Shown one piece after another: positions 34,675-46,450 of a stretch of DNA of 64,000 bases. The stretch is from the NCBI RefSeq assembly GCF_014851395.1, contig NW_024040152.1:22863144-22927143 (forward strand). Reading direction: 5' to 3'. Origin of the DNA: Micropterus salmoides (lineage: Eukaryota; Chordata; Actinopteri; Centrarchiformes; Centrarchidae). A program made the translations under genes and the position numbers. Positions within the stretch are counted from its first letter, which is position 1. Every line of letters starts with the position of its first letter. The notes beneath the pieces were generated by a model, which searched no databases, was not told the origin of the DNA, and worked only from the letters and a program-made list of their open reading frames with translations.

Positions 34675-37206
34675 GAAGATAATGTATTAACACTGTCCAA
34701 AAAACAAACTACAGGGAAAAGCATAATAAGGTATTTGCTAATAATAATAATCTTTTAATATATCTATTTTTATTTTAAAAAGTCTACAAAAAGTTGCAAC
34801 ATATGAAACTTGTTATGTTAAAAAAGAGGGAGCGGTTTTCAGCAGACTAAAGAATAACAACTAAGCTTAATAAGGGATTTTTTTGCAACACCACTGATAT
34901 TGCCTGATAAATCATCTACTGCATGCACACAGAAATACATCATCTGATTTATCCAACCACCATGAAAGACTGAAATTGCTTTTTTCCTGTGTGACAACAC
35001 TCCTGCTCTTTGCTGAAGGGCTTCTTTTAAGACCCAAGAGCTTCAACCTGTTTTTCGATGTGTCAGGATTTCTATTCATTTGGAGTCCAGGTGTGTAAAA
35101 CCACCGTAGGCACATGTAAATACTCTCAGTACAAGTAGACGTAAAACCCATTTCCAGCCAGGGACAGCTGGACTTAAAGTTATTTAGTGATGCTGTCAGG
35201 CGATTTATTCCTACTTGGTCCAATTTACATGGGGCTTTAAGCTACGCGGCTTCATTGTTCAGATTGACTGTGTGTGGGGAAGATCCGTCCTTTTAAGCAG
35301 ACGGGAGTTTCAGCATTGAGTCTAAGATTGACTAGCTGTCACCAGATATTGATTTCTTCTCGCCTACTTAATTCATAGCAAGGGTAAATCCCAGGGTACC
35401 ACACAGTTCCTGCATGGACAGGAGACTGAAATTCACTAATGCAGTGTTTTGGTCTTATTTTTATCCTGTGATATAAAATCCATGTTACACCAAGTAACTT
35501 GAAAACATTGTCCCAGCACTCACAACACCATCATTAAGTTTTATATACTCATACTGTTGCAGCTATCAGAACAAAAGTAAGTTAGAAAACAGTGTGTATG
35601 ATTTTTTCTTTTTCTCCAGAATGAACAAACACGAGCCAGAGATATAAACAAGCTTTACGGCCCAAAGCAGTTTATACATGAACAATTAAAAATTTACTAT
35701 TAAAATGCCATTAAGACAAACAAGGCTTACAAGTTCCTGAATTATGATGTTGTGGTATTCATCAGCTGATTAGGGATCATGATTGTTTGGAACCCAGTGG
35801 TTAATCAGCTCTCTAAAAGAACGATGAGAAGACGCTTGTTGGCAAGCCAAACATCTGCAAGAGCAGGCACTCTGTCGATGTGTGTGTGTGTGCAGGTGTG
35901 ATGTGTGTGTGGTTGGATGTGGTCCTAGAGGAGTACTAATACCTGCTCTTGTTGCCACTCCAATAAGAGAATCTGGCACAGACCCTGCTCCACTCATCAC
36001 CCACAGCACACAGTGGAATGTCATTCATTGCTTCTTTCTTTTTTTTAAAATCACTACCATGCATTCTCTGACTTTTTCTTGACTTTTTGTCTTTTGTTCA
36101 CTCAGCCACTTTCTCTTTGCTCGCATTCTCTTTTCATAATAACAGTTTCACATCACATAGAAAGATACATACATACTGTACACATACATAGAGTACATGG
36201 AGAGAAATATTGTAAAAATATTGTGCTTTCACTGTTTTGGCAGCTCAGCAGGGAGGCAATATTTTTTCCTGCTAGTGTGAGCCCAGAGAACTAATAAATG
36301 TTACATGCAGTAGGGTATGTGTGGGGGGGGGGGGTGGCTTGTTTTACTATACATGTGGGGTCTGGCAGCTTTGTGGGGACCAAAATGCTAAACCCCACAC
36401 GCTTAAAAAGGGTGTCCGCGGGGTCTTAAAAGGTAACAAATCAATTTTGCGAAATTTATGGCCATTAAAAATGATAGTCTTAATCGCCATTTAACAAGGT
36501 ATTAAATTTTGAAGATATTTTTTTCAATGTGAAAATCCTGTTTGTCCAAAAGTTTGTTTGCTAAAAGTGTAGGTGAACGTCTTTATTTATAATGCATAGC
36601 CAAAAATACTAGACAGGCAGTGCGTAGCGACTGTGTGATTCGTTTCTATAACGTTAGGTACAGGGATCTACCGTGCGCCTATTTCACTCTTAAACGCTCC
36701 AAAAAATAGATCCTTGCGAACAGAGTACAACCGACCGTAATCTCTCACCCCGCCGGACCCTCAATGCTAATTGTCCAAAACATAGTCTGAGTGGCGATCA
36801 GGAGTAACAGGATTCTGTTCCTGAAAAAGAAGAGCGAGATGCGCCACCAGCAGCTGAATCGGTAAGACAGAAGACAACAGGTAACATTCAAGGAGCGTGT
36901 GGGTTTGGCTAACGTTAGCTGACTATTTAGCTAAACAGACTTTTTTTTTTTTTTTGTGAAACACATTGAACTTCTCATAAAGCCGATGCTCTCGTCAATG
37001 TCACTTTTTGTGAACAGATCAATCCCAGCCTGGATGGAGCGGGATTTTTAAAAAAGTTTGATGTACTGCAACAAACTTTATAAATGTTGAACTCATTGTT
37101 TTGCATAAATGGTTATGATTATTGATGAGTTAGTAGCCTTCCCAAAATCAAGGTGGGAGACTAGCCTAGAGCATTTTTTTTGCACAAAGTTAAATGAATA
37201 AAAAAC
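33421..37206. other. Non-coding; (GT)n at 34,638-34,670, poly-G at 36,325, possible hAT remnant
   Basis: No gene recognised. At 36,409 AGGGTGTCCGCGGGGTCTTA resembles the end of a fish hAT-like element. The GTGGGGACC motif at 36,385 recurs inverted as GTCCCCACA at 39,126, so the two may be ends of one older element now split by the Gypsy and LINE pieces between them. Confidence 0.35.
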
Positions 37207-37740
37207 TGTTGTGAGACGGGACAGAAAGGACCCAAACGCAAGGCTCAGAGGGAAGGAGGTTTTATTGAGGGTTCACGGAGGGGGCTAGGGAAGAGGTGAG
37301 GGGGGAGAGTTGGACGCCGGGGGACGCGGGCACGGAGGACCGAGGAGCAAGCGAGGCGCAGGTGGTGAGGCGAGGAGCGGGGAGGAGCCGGGAGGGCGCC
37401 GTGGAGGAAGCACGAGAGGACCGGAGGATGAGCCTAGCTGACAGGACGGAGGACGAGGGTGAGTGAACCTGAGAGGAAAGCAGACAGAAAGACAGGGTTA
37501 GTGACAGAAGCGACAAAGCACAGGGGAATTGAGAGGAATCAAAAAACATGAGCCTGAGCGCAGAGGTGGCACCGGGTATGGAGAAATGACGATCAAGCAA
37601 GAATGGTGTGGAGAACCGGGGTTAAAATACAGGCAGGGATGAGGTTGATTACTGGCAGGTGTGGCAGGCTGACGAGGTGGCTGATGAGGTGCAGGTGCGG
37701 GTAGTTGGCTGGGCTCAGGAGCCAAGGGAGAGAGGAGGAG
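37207..37740 (-). mobile_element. 3' LTR of a Gypsy element, start deleted
   Basis: On the minus strand it ends ...GTCTCACAACA and matches the LTR at 705-1,261 from its terminal block back to the GGTGCAGGTG region; the first part of the LTR is missing and the sequence passes directly into integrase. AATAAA lies close to 37,262 on the minus strand. Confidence 0.75.
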
Positions 37741-38581
37741 AGGTAGGTGGGTGCAGGTGCCCATTGGTGGTCTGCCAGCTGGCGGTTGCGGGCCGCAGTG
37801 CGGAGAAGGGCGGCCCTGGCTTCCCTCCAGATCCGGCGGCAACGCCCGAGGTGGGCCTGCACACCTCCTCCTCCAGGGACGGGAACAGGGGGGGCTGGTA
37901 ACCCAAGGCGCACATGAAGGGGGACATACTAGTGGCAGCGCTGACCTGGGAGTTGTGAGCATACTCAACCCAGGGGATGTATGAACTCCAGCAGGTGGTT
38001 GGTCCGTTGGTTTGGGGGTGATAGCTCGAGGAGAGACTGGCAGTGGAACCAAAGGCACGGCAGAAGGATTTCCAGACCTGGTGTGTGAACTGGGGTCCCC
38101 AGTCCGAGATGATGTCCAGAGGGATTCCATGGAGGCGGAAGACGTGGTCGATAAGCAGGCGGGCCGTTTCCAGAGAGGAAGGGAGTTTTGGTAGGGGAAT
38201 GAAGTGGGCAGACTTGGAAAAGTGGTCAACGACAGTGAGAATGGTAGTGTTTCCGTTTGAGCTGGGGAGACCAGTGACAAAGTCCAGGGCGATATGGGAC
38301 CAGGGACGACCGGGGACCGGGAGGGGGCGAAGCAGACCGGCGGGCGGTTGATGGGAGGGTTTGGCGCGGGCGCACACCTCACAAGCCGCCACGAAGGCTC
38401 GACAGTCCTTCTCTATCGAGGGCCACCAGAACCGTTGGCGAAGCAGAAAGAGGGTGCGGGCCATCCCAGGGTGGCAGCTGAACTTGGAGGCGTGCGCCCA
38501 CTGGAGGACCTGGGAGCGCACACACAACGGGATGTAGAGGCGGTTCTGGGGGCCGGGATCGGGTCGGGGTTCTGCTATCTG
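37741..38581 (-). pseudogene. pol: Gypsy integrase fragment
   Basis: The integrase would insert the element's DNA. On the minus strand the frame has the HHCC finger end (H-x3-H absent or partial, CEVCARAKPSH present), then the core with HIALDFVTGLPSS (first Asp), ISDWGPQFT (second Asp; usually D-R-G in relatives) and YHPQTNGPTT. The expected final Glu after NGQT is replaced: the sequence jumps to WVEYAHNS, consistent with an internal deletion. The C-terminal end is fused to LTR sequence. Reverse transcriptase and RNase H are gone, replaced upstream by a LINE tail at 38,582. Confidence 0.85.
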
Positions 38582-38941
38582 TTCCAGAGTCTCGACTGAA
38601 AACTAAAGGGGACAGAGCGTTTGCTGTCAGGGCCCCGAGGCTCTGGAACAGCCTGCCCGAGGAAATCAGGTCAGCTGAGTCAGTGAACTCTTTTAAGTCC
38701 CTTCTTAAAACATACTTTTATAGGACAGCCATACCCGATCTTATTTGACTTTATTTTATCCCTTTTATTTTATTCTATTTTACTAATTTTATATTTATCT
38801 TCAATGTGTATTTTAGTCTTTTCAGTGTTTTCATGCTTTTATCTTGTATTGTTTTTGTATTATTGTCTCTTGGGTATTATTGTCTTTACACTTGTTAAAG
38901 CACTTTGTAACTTGTTTTTGAAAAGTGCTCTACAAATAAAG

Positions 38942-38980
<39 letters not shown>
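38582..38980 (+). mobile_element. 3' end of LINE-B with (ATT)n tail
   Basis: Starts within the ORF2 C-terminus (CAGAGTCTCGACTGAAAAC; in translation SRLKTKGDRAFAVRAPRLW) and runs through the 3' UTR to (ATT)n at 38,941-38,978. Strongly matches the inverse of 54,573-54,920. The 5' part is missing and no target duplication is evident. Confidence 0.85.
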
Positions 38981-38982
<2 letters not shown>

Positions 38983-39032
38983 CCCTGTTAAAGGTCTTTC
39001 TGATGGTCAAGACTTTTAACATTCCGGTTAGA

Positions 39033-39095
39033 ATTTGGTTAAGGTTGGTATGTAGTTGTAATGGTTTGGTTAAGGTTGGTATGTAGTTGTAATGG
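39033..39095 (+). repeat. Two tandem 31-bp units
   Basis: TTTGGTTAAGGTTGGTATG... repeated twice, followed by a partial third GGTTAAGGTTAGGG. Directly visible. Confidence 0.85.
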
Positions 39096-42000
39096 TTAAG
39101 GTTAGGGTAAGAGGCTAGGGATGTGTCCCCACAAAGATAGTACCACAAGGCTGATTGTGCGTGTGTGTATAATATGCGCATGTGTGCAGCGGGGAGTGAT
39201 TTGTCTGTTTGTGTGTTGGGGAGTTAGTTATGTATGCAGGACCACTAGTCAGATCAGATAGATATCTAGTATGTATTTGGAGTAACCTCTATCTATGGCG
39301 ACCAGCGGTAGACTGCATTGCCCAAGGAGAGACACACAAGTTCCTCTTCACTTACATTTACATTTCGGCAACTGGGAATTCCCAAGATTTGCTACTACAC
39401 AGTCCATCCCAGTTAGCCTTTCTTTTTTCCATCCTCAACCCTACACATGGACAGGACAGAAAAAAATCAAGGAAATCTGTTCACAGAGACAAAGCACTGA
39501 AAAAACATTATTTTTTTGTTAACTTTATTGTTTAGTCAAATGCTTTAACCTCTGTCACAAAGAAGCCTATATTTATCTTCTGACTAAGAAAGGTTCTTGG
39601 GAAGAATGGAACAAAATTATCCAGTATCACTGTCAAATAAATTCTCCAGTTTAAGATGTTTCTTTCCCTGATCCATGAAGAGGTAAAATATTTAGAGCTA
39701 CTTGAAGTTACCTGCCAGAGGATGATTTGAATTAAAAAGAACAAACAACTATATCCAGTTGCAATATAAAAACCTCCAACCTAAAAATGTAGCTACCACT
39801 TGCCATGTTTTCAGTGTTGGTCATTGGATTGGTACATTGTTGGCACATGGTTTCCTAAGGAAAGCCACTTTTCTGCATTGTTTCCCCAGTGAATGTCAAA
39901 CCCGATTAGGGGCAAGGCAGAGGGACAGTGGAGGGTGAAGGGGTGCGTTTGATGTGCATCGTTGGTCGAGGCAGGCGGACCCCCAGCCGGGTGGCCTTGG
40001 CTGTCGTAACCTTTAATTATAGCTATATTGACAGGGTTGCAGATGGTCCTGCTGAAGAGGGATTAAAGACACAGAATAGTACACATCCTCTGTGAATCTA
40101 ACTCTATCTACCTTTCTCTGTGTCTCTTTCTCTCTCCCCCACTATCCTTTTGCCTCTATTTAATTTGTAGTGACCCTTATTCTGTTTGCGCTTCAGAAAA
40201 CTAGCTGTAGGAGAGCTTTATTATATTTATATTTATTATCATTTTAAAGTGATTATATTATCATTTGTGTTGTAACACATCACATATTTTATACCTGATA
40301 TTGATCCAACTACTGCTTTGGAACTCAAAACGTGTAACATCCATATGCAGGTTTTCAATAAAATGTGCCTAGAGCAATGAAATAATGCAGCCTTTTGTGA
40401 AAATGTCCAAGGCGTTTTTCTCATGCATCCCCCTAACCAAAGCAAGGCATCTCTAAGAAGATGCAGAGAGGCTCCTGGCATGCCCCACACTGCCAGGGGG
40501 TCTTGTTATAGGCTCTACTTGCCTTACAGTGTGCTCTCAGTACTTGATAACATCTGCAGTCCTGCGTGCATGGTCTGTGGGTTCACAAGGGTAATGGGCA
40601 CAGGTGTGTGGTCAATCTTCTGGTCTACAGCCACTGTCGTCTCTATGGATGTGTTTCCAAAAGCATCCCAGATGATGATGCAGATGATGTGCTTGAAATA
40701 TGCTGTAATAATGTAGAAAGATAGATCAATTACACAATGAACCTGTAAGATTATGTCAGTGTCAAAATTCAAGGGAGCAAAACAACACCAACTCCTTTAT
40801 AAACTCACATAATCTGATGCCTGACTAAACAAACACTGAGGGAATGGGGGCTGGGGGGTGCAGAGAGCCGAGCCAGGGAGGGGAGGGGGACTCAGCCTCA
40901 TGCATTATAGCTACATTACGATGTGTTACTCACCAAATCATCCCATCCACCAAAACAACTGGCAATAAACTATCATGATCGCATTCTATTACATTATTTT
41001 ATGATAAAGATGTTATTTGAGTCACATACCTGTCGTCAAAGGGATCGCTGATCCTGTTTTTTTATTTCTTCGGTAAAATAGCTTGCAGCTGCGTAGCGTT
41101 CTGTCGCATTACAAACTTCAGATCGATGCTTCACATAGACTGTATATAAGTGCTTCTGCTGTGTAAACTCTTCCTCTTTGCCATTATAAAAGCACTAAAA
41201 CAATCATAAGGATCACATTCTTATAGTTCCGTTATCGTAAGTCAGTCCTCCGCGTTTGTCACAGCCTGTTCAGCTAAAATGGCTGGTGATATATTTCTGT
41301 CTCGGCCTCCTAACTCAGGGTAGAGAATACTACAGAGTCGTTTTCATTGGCTAGAAATCATGACGTTACCTTCCTCTGATTGGGTAAAATTATTATTATA
41401 ATTATTAATAATTATTATTATAATTATTATAGCTCATTAAGCTATAATAACTTTTGTCCAATATTCGATACGATTGGGCCCGAAGGGCTAGACATTCCAA
41501 AATGCAAATGAGAAATCCATGTGTGTCCTAGTATTTTGTCACCCTATCAATGCCACACACCTCCATGAAGCTAGGAGGCACATCTAGAATCTCAAACAAA
41601 CCATTTTTATCCATACCAGATTGAGCCCAGTTTTTATAAATTTTTCAATGTTTTGGAACCTTTATGTTATTTGGAATGTCGTTGTATGGACAGAAATGGT
41701 GTTTTGAAGAAAACTCCCAATAAAAGTAAATATATAAACAGTAAATATGGCCAAAATATGGACATTCGCCTAGTATATTTTTGAAAAATTGTGTGTAGGG
41801 GCCTACTAAATATGACTTATATACAGACTTATAAGACTGTTTCTTTGCATGTAGGATCTCAATGGGAAAAATTACACATTCCAAGATGCTTTACTCTTTG
41901 TGAATTCCAGTGTCATGATAAGTTAGCCAATGTGATTTCAGTTTGTTTTGAATGATGTAAACTAAGCCAATTAGAGATCACTTGAGGGTAGGGGAGAAAA

Positions 42001-42608
42001 GATAGTCGGAAGAGAAGTAACGAGAGAAACTTTCAGTTGAATTCGGAGAGAATTAAATTTGTAGACTTAAGTACACATCTGTATGGGCACAAATATTACC
42101 TTGCAGTTGATTTCTGTGTCGTCGCGGGCTCAGTCGTTTGTTTTTTCCAGGGAAATTGATAAGTGTAGTTCGGTCAGTCCCTCGCTCGTGTTTGTAATAA
42201 CAGAGAAAAATGTGCAAACTGTTGGACTTTTTAACTCGTGGGACATTGGTTCGAATTGTCGTAAGAGGCAACCAGCTTAGACACCGAGCGCAGTTGTTTT
42301 CCACAGAACTAGAGAAAAATTGGAGCAGAGGGAGCCAGCCTGCTGAGTAACACCGCTGTGAGGAGGGACCCCGCCTACAGGAATTGCATCGCCGCACAGA
42401 AATCTACCTAATGCACCTCGCCATTCTACTGCTTCACCTACCAGCCTGTGGATTCTTTTGAACTGTCGGAGTGTTGGAGTGACGGAGCCGCGTGAGTAGG
42501 GGGAGACTTTTTCTGAACATTGAACTGTACTACCAGGGAGTTAAAGGATTTCTCTTTCATATGTGCACCACTGTATGGGCCCCAACGTTTACAAATCCAA
42601 GTGCTTGG
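39096..42608. other. Mostly non-coding; one exon-like segment
   Basis: AT-rich sequence. 41,390-41,440 is an ATTATA-rich self-complementary stretch. 40,528-40,702 may be an exon (separate entry). 42,000-42,560 looks like an untranslated leader or decayed LTR-element DNA but shows no diagnostic motif. Confidence 0.35.
40528..40702 (-). other. Possible protein-coding exon, unknown gene
   Basis: On the minus strand a pyrimidine tract ending ATTATTACAG precedes an open 175-base segment that ends at ACT/GTAAGG, a good donor. The frame reads YFKHIICIIIWDAFGNTS and DHTPVPITLVNPQTMHAG, which looks like protein rather than noise, but I do not recognise it. A further possible donor (ACAG/GTATGT) lies upstream at about 41,028 on the same strand. 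Could be a host exon or an old element. Confidence 0.25.
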
Positions 42609-42745
42609 TAATCATTTACATTTACTCATTTGGCAGACGCTTTTATCCAAAGCTACTTACATTTGAGGAACAACATACAAGCATCAACAGAGCATCAAAT
42701 ACGGATCTACAACTGACAATACATACTAGTAAGAGCAGCAATAAG
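42609..42745 (-). mobile_element. SINE/LINE-tail-like fish repeat
   Basis: Contains on the minus strand AGCTTTGGATAAAAGCGTCT and GCCAAATGAG, the 3' tail shared by several fish SINEs and their partner LINEs. No tRNA-like head is seen. Confidence 0.5.
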
Positions 42746-42747
42746 TA

Positions 42748-44290
42748 CTAGTAAGAGCTCATAGTACATATCACATCAATGGGGTAAATAGGTGAGAGGT
42801 CAGAGGGGGAAGGTGACTGTTTGAAGATGGCGTTGGAGTGGTGGAGAGGTGTGACTCTGGGCTTTTCAAACCTACAGTAGAAACCATTCAGCTCATCTGC
42901 CAGTTGTTGAGTACCAGCAGTGTTGGGGGATGGTCTCTTGTAGTTTGTGAGTGTCCGTAGGCTTCTCCACAACGACGCAGGGTCGTTGGCTGCAAAGCTG
43001 TTATTTAGCTTTTCAGCATAGCACCTCTTTGCAGCTTTGACCTCTTTAGTCATTGTGTTCCTGGCCTGGTTGTACAAGACTCTGTCCCCACTTCTGAAGG
43101 CCTCCTCCTTGGTCTGACAAAGCTGCCTGAGTTTCGCTGTGAACCAGGGTTTTTGGGTGTTGTATGTGCGGAAGGTTTTAGTCGGCACACACATGTCCTC
43201 ACAACTGATGTAAGATGTCACAGTGTCAGTTAGTTCGTCCAGGTCAGCAGCTGCAGCCTCAAAAACACTCCAGTCAGTACAGTCAAAGCAGGCCTGTAAC
43301 TCCAGCTTTGACTCGTTGGTCCATCTTTTCACAGTCTTTACAACAGGTTTAGCAGATTTCAGTTTTTGCCTGTGTGTCGGGATAAGATGAACCAGACAGT
43401 GATCAGAGAGTCCCAAGGCTGCACGGGGAACAGAGCGATAGGCGTCCTTTAATGTTGTGTAGCAGTGGTCCAGTGTGTTAGTGTCCCTGGTGGGACACTT
43501 AATATGCTGTCTGTATTTTGGAAGTTCATGACTGAGGTTTGCTTTGTTGAAGTCCCCAAGAACTATGTGCAGAGAGTCTGGATGTTTTTTCTCCACGTTA
43601 GTTATCTGGTCGGCCAGGTGTAGTAACGCCTCACTAACACAGGCCTGAGGTGGAATGTAAACACGGACCAGAACAAACAAGGAAAACTCCCGCGGTGAAT
43701 AAAACGGTTTCCAGTTTATAAATAATGTCTCTAAGTGAGGGCTGCATGATCATTTCAACACTGTGACATCTGTGCACCAACCTTCGTTTATATAGAAACA
43801 GAGTCCGCCTCCCCGTGTTTTTCCCGTGAGCTCCCTTTTGCGATCCACGCGGATGAGATTAAATCCCGGTAGATGAAATGCGCTGTCTGGGATGCGCTCG
43901 GTGAGCCAGGATTCAGTGAAACAGAGGGCAGCAGATCTGCAGAAGTCCGAATTAGTTCTGTTGAGGAGCAGCAGTTCGTCCATTTTGTTGGCCGAGTGCA
44001 GTGCGAAATCCCCGCTGTCTCAGCTTAACCAGCGTGCTTGCTCGTTTTCCCCTGCGCCGTTTCCAAAGGATCCCAAACAGAGCTGCTGCTCCCCCAACTA
44101 ATAACTCCGGGAAAGAGAGCGGTGGAATAGTATGAGCAAGTCCAATGTTTAAGAGCTCTTCTCTGGTAAAAGTTACCAGAGAGGGATGGCAGAAAACAGC
44201 GTTAATTAACAAAAACACAAAAAGCACTACGGTGCGTAATCCCGAGGCGGCCGTCTGCAGCGCCGTCTTGGAAGAATGTGTAACAGCCAA
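42748..44290 (-). pseudogene. Jockey-group LINE: ORF start and endonuclease, RT missing
   Basis: On the minus strand a frame starts near 44,290 (FTREELLNIGL, PPLSFPELL) and passes, with shifts, into an APE endonuclease: KMDELLLLNRTNSDF, CFTESWLTERIPDSAFHLPG, RGGGLCFYINEGWCTDVTVL, then after a stop near 43,760 LVRVYIPPQACVSEAL, IVLGDFNKANLS and LGLSDHCLVHLIP. A linker follows (QKPWFTAKLRQL, ADELNGFYCRFEKP) and the sequence ends at 42,748, just where the reverse transcriptase should begin. This LINE type is very common in teleosts (Rex1/jockey-like; exact clade not certain). Confidence 0.8.
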
Positions 44291-44410
44291 TATTATCCAG
44301 GAAATATTGAGTTAAGTCTCTTTCATTCTGAAATCCTGAAAATGTGTTTAACTGGTAACCATTCCAATCATTACAACGATTAAGTAATTGTTTCCTTTCC
44401 TTTTATCAAA

Positions 44411-45030
44411 CACTTGAAGCTAAGAACGGTATAACTGTCATGACATTTAAAGGTTTGATTGTGGGAATGTATTTGATTAAAATACGCGCAAATAGATTTT
44501 TAGATAGACATTAAAGTCAAGGGACAGCCTCTCTCAGGGGAACAAAGCCCTCCTCCTGAGACACGCCCTAGACAACAAAACACGGCGACACGTGCCGCTC
44601 TCTCTCTTGTCCTCTGGTCTCTTCGGTCTGCTCTACACCCTTACGGAGTGTGTCCCGTCTCCCAACAACGCCCTAAGGAGTCCGGCCCGGCATTGTCGCA
44701 AAGAATTCTTTGTTCTTTGTTTTAACTGCATTTATATACACCTTTAGTTAGTTTATGAATTTCACCGTAATCACAGGAACTGTGTGTGTATTGTTTAGCT
44801 CCAGGTCACTGTAACGGAGGATTTATGCCTTCGATATGAGATTGACTGACTGATTTTATAGAAATGATTAAGCAATTACTACTAACTGATCACTAGGAAT
44901 AATTGTGTAATTATTAAACCCATAACGTTACCTAGGGAGTCCGGAGACCCGGGGCAAACTTTCCGGTGGTGCCCTAACGAGGATTTATGAATTAATATTT
45001 CTGAAATATTAATATTCATAATTTGTATTA
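44411..45030 (+). repeat. LTR-like repeat, plus-strand copy
   Basis: Homologous, at roughly three quarters identity by eye, to the inverse of 45,625-46,450. Shared blocks include ACGCGCAAATAGATTT, AACTGATCACT, GTCCGGAGAC and CCGGTGGTGCCC. The last, at 44,967 (TGGTGCCCTAACGAGGA), resembles a primer-binding site just after an LTR. No retroviral genes are seen beside it. Confidence 0.5.
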
Positions 45031-45389
45031 AAAATCATACGTAGATATGCTACACATGTGACATGTAAGTTTGGCGATTTCACTGGGTAAATGCTACAAG
45101 CCAAAAAAAATGACAAGTAAATGTAAGAAAGAGTGATTTACAATCTTTACTGTGAGCATTACCTCTCAGCAAACTCCAACGTTGTGGCTGCTTCCACCTG
45201 ATACTCAATGTTAAATACATAGAAACTGGCAAACAAGACAGCCAAGGCAGTTGTGAAGTCTGGCATGGGAGGTGAATGTGAGATTACTACATGGCCCTCT
45301 ATGGATAGCATCCAATTGTTTGCATAACACACATTGTCTCCTGCAGCGATCAAACATAAAACAACAATTTAATTACGATACAGTAATGC

Positions 45390-45440
45390 CTGCATACCAT
45401 CAATCCATCCATCCATTCAGCCATCCATCCATCCACTGTC
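45390..45440. repeat. (CATC)n-like tract
   Basis: Imperfect CATCCATC repeats followed by CCGCTTATCCTG, a combination common in fish genomes. Confidence 0.7.
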
Positions 45441-45624
45441 AACCGCTTATCCTGTTTACAGGAGGGGCCCAATGACATATTTGAAACAGTACTATATTTG
45501 GAAAAGGGTTGATTTAATTATATTAATTTTCAAAATAATAATTTTCTTTAACAAGAGTTTTACCTATGTAGCATGTCTAAACTAGCTATGAATTTTAATA
45601 AATTTATGAGAATTAATACCCAAT

Positions 45625-46450
45625 TATGAATTTTAATATTCAGAAAATATCAATCCATAAAAAGCTCTCGTTTCGCGGGGCACCACCGGAGTTGTTATTA
45701 ACCTAGAGTCTCCGGACCTCTCGGTAGCTTTTAATAATCATACAATTATTCACCAGTGATCAGTTAGTTAATAATTGCTCAATTATCTTAAATCAATCAG
45801 TCAGTCTCATATCTAAAGGGTAAATTCTCTTGGCAGGGATGTAGAAATAGGCAACACACAATTCCTTGGTTACAGTGCATTTATTAACTAACTAAGGTGA
45901 TATAAAAGGTGGTTAAATACATCAGGGAAATAAGCAATGGCTAAACACTGAGAATGGCGGTTCGATTGTGGGAAGCATTTGACTCATACAGCAGAGGAGA
46001 ACTAATGAAAGTAAGCTATGAGTTTAGGAGTTAAAAAGACAATATTAACACTATGGGACATCCCTGATCACAGAATGTTTTGTCTGGTCTTACTGCTTGT
46101 CGGCGGCCTGCTTTGGCCTGTTGCACGGGTCCCACGCTAGCTTCTCCAAGGTTCTCCGTGTCTGAAGAAAAACCTCAAGGGTTGGCCGTCCTCCAGGTGT
46201 CCTTCGTTGCCGCTGGCAAGACCACGTGGTGAGGTCTGACCTCAGTGAAGTTGGCTCGACGAAAAAGCTTAAAAGGGAACTTGGGCGTGGTTCCCCAGAG
46301 GGCAGTCCTTCTAAACTTTTAATGTCTATAAAAGAAAAAAAGAAAATCTATTTGCGCGTATTATAATCAAATATTTTCCATAATCAAACCTCACTGGTCA
46401 AACAGTTGTACCGTTCTAAGTTTAAGCATTTGGTAACAGGAAAACACTTC
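45625..46450 (-). repeat. LTR-like repeat, minus-strand copy
   Basis: Inverted partner of 44,411-45,030, lying within the large intron of the SAMD3-like gene. On the minus strand it carries TCCGGTGGTGCCCCGCGAAA near 45,670-45,690, again like a primer-binding site. Confidence 0.5.
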
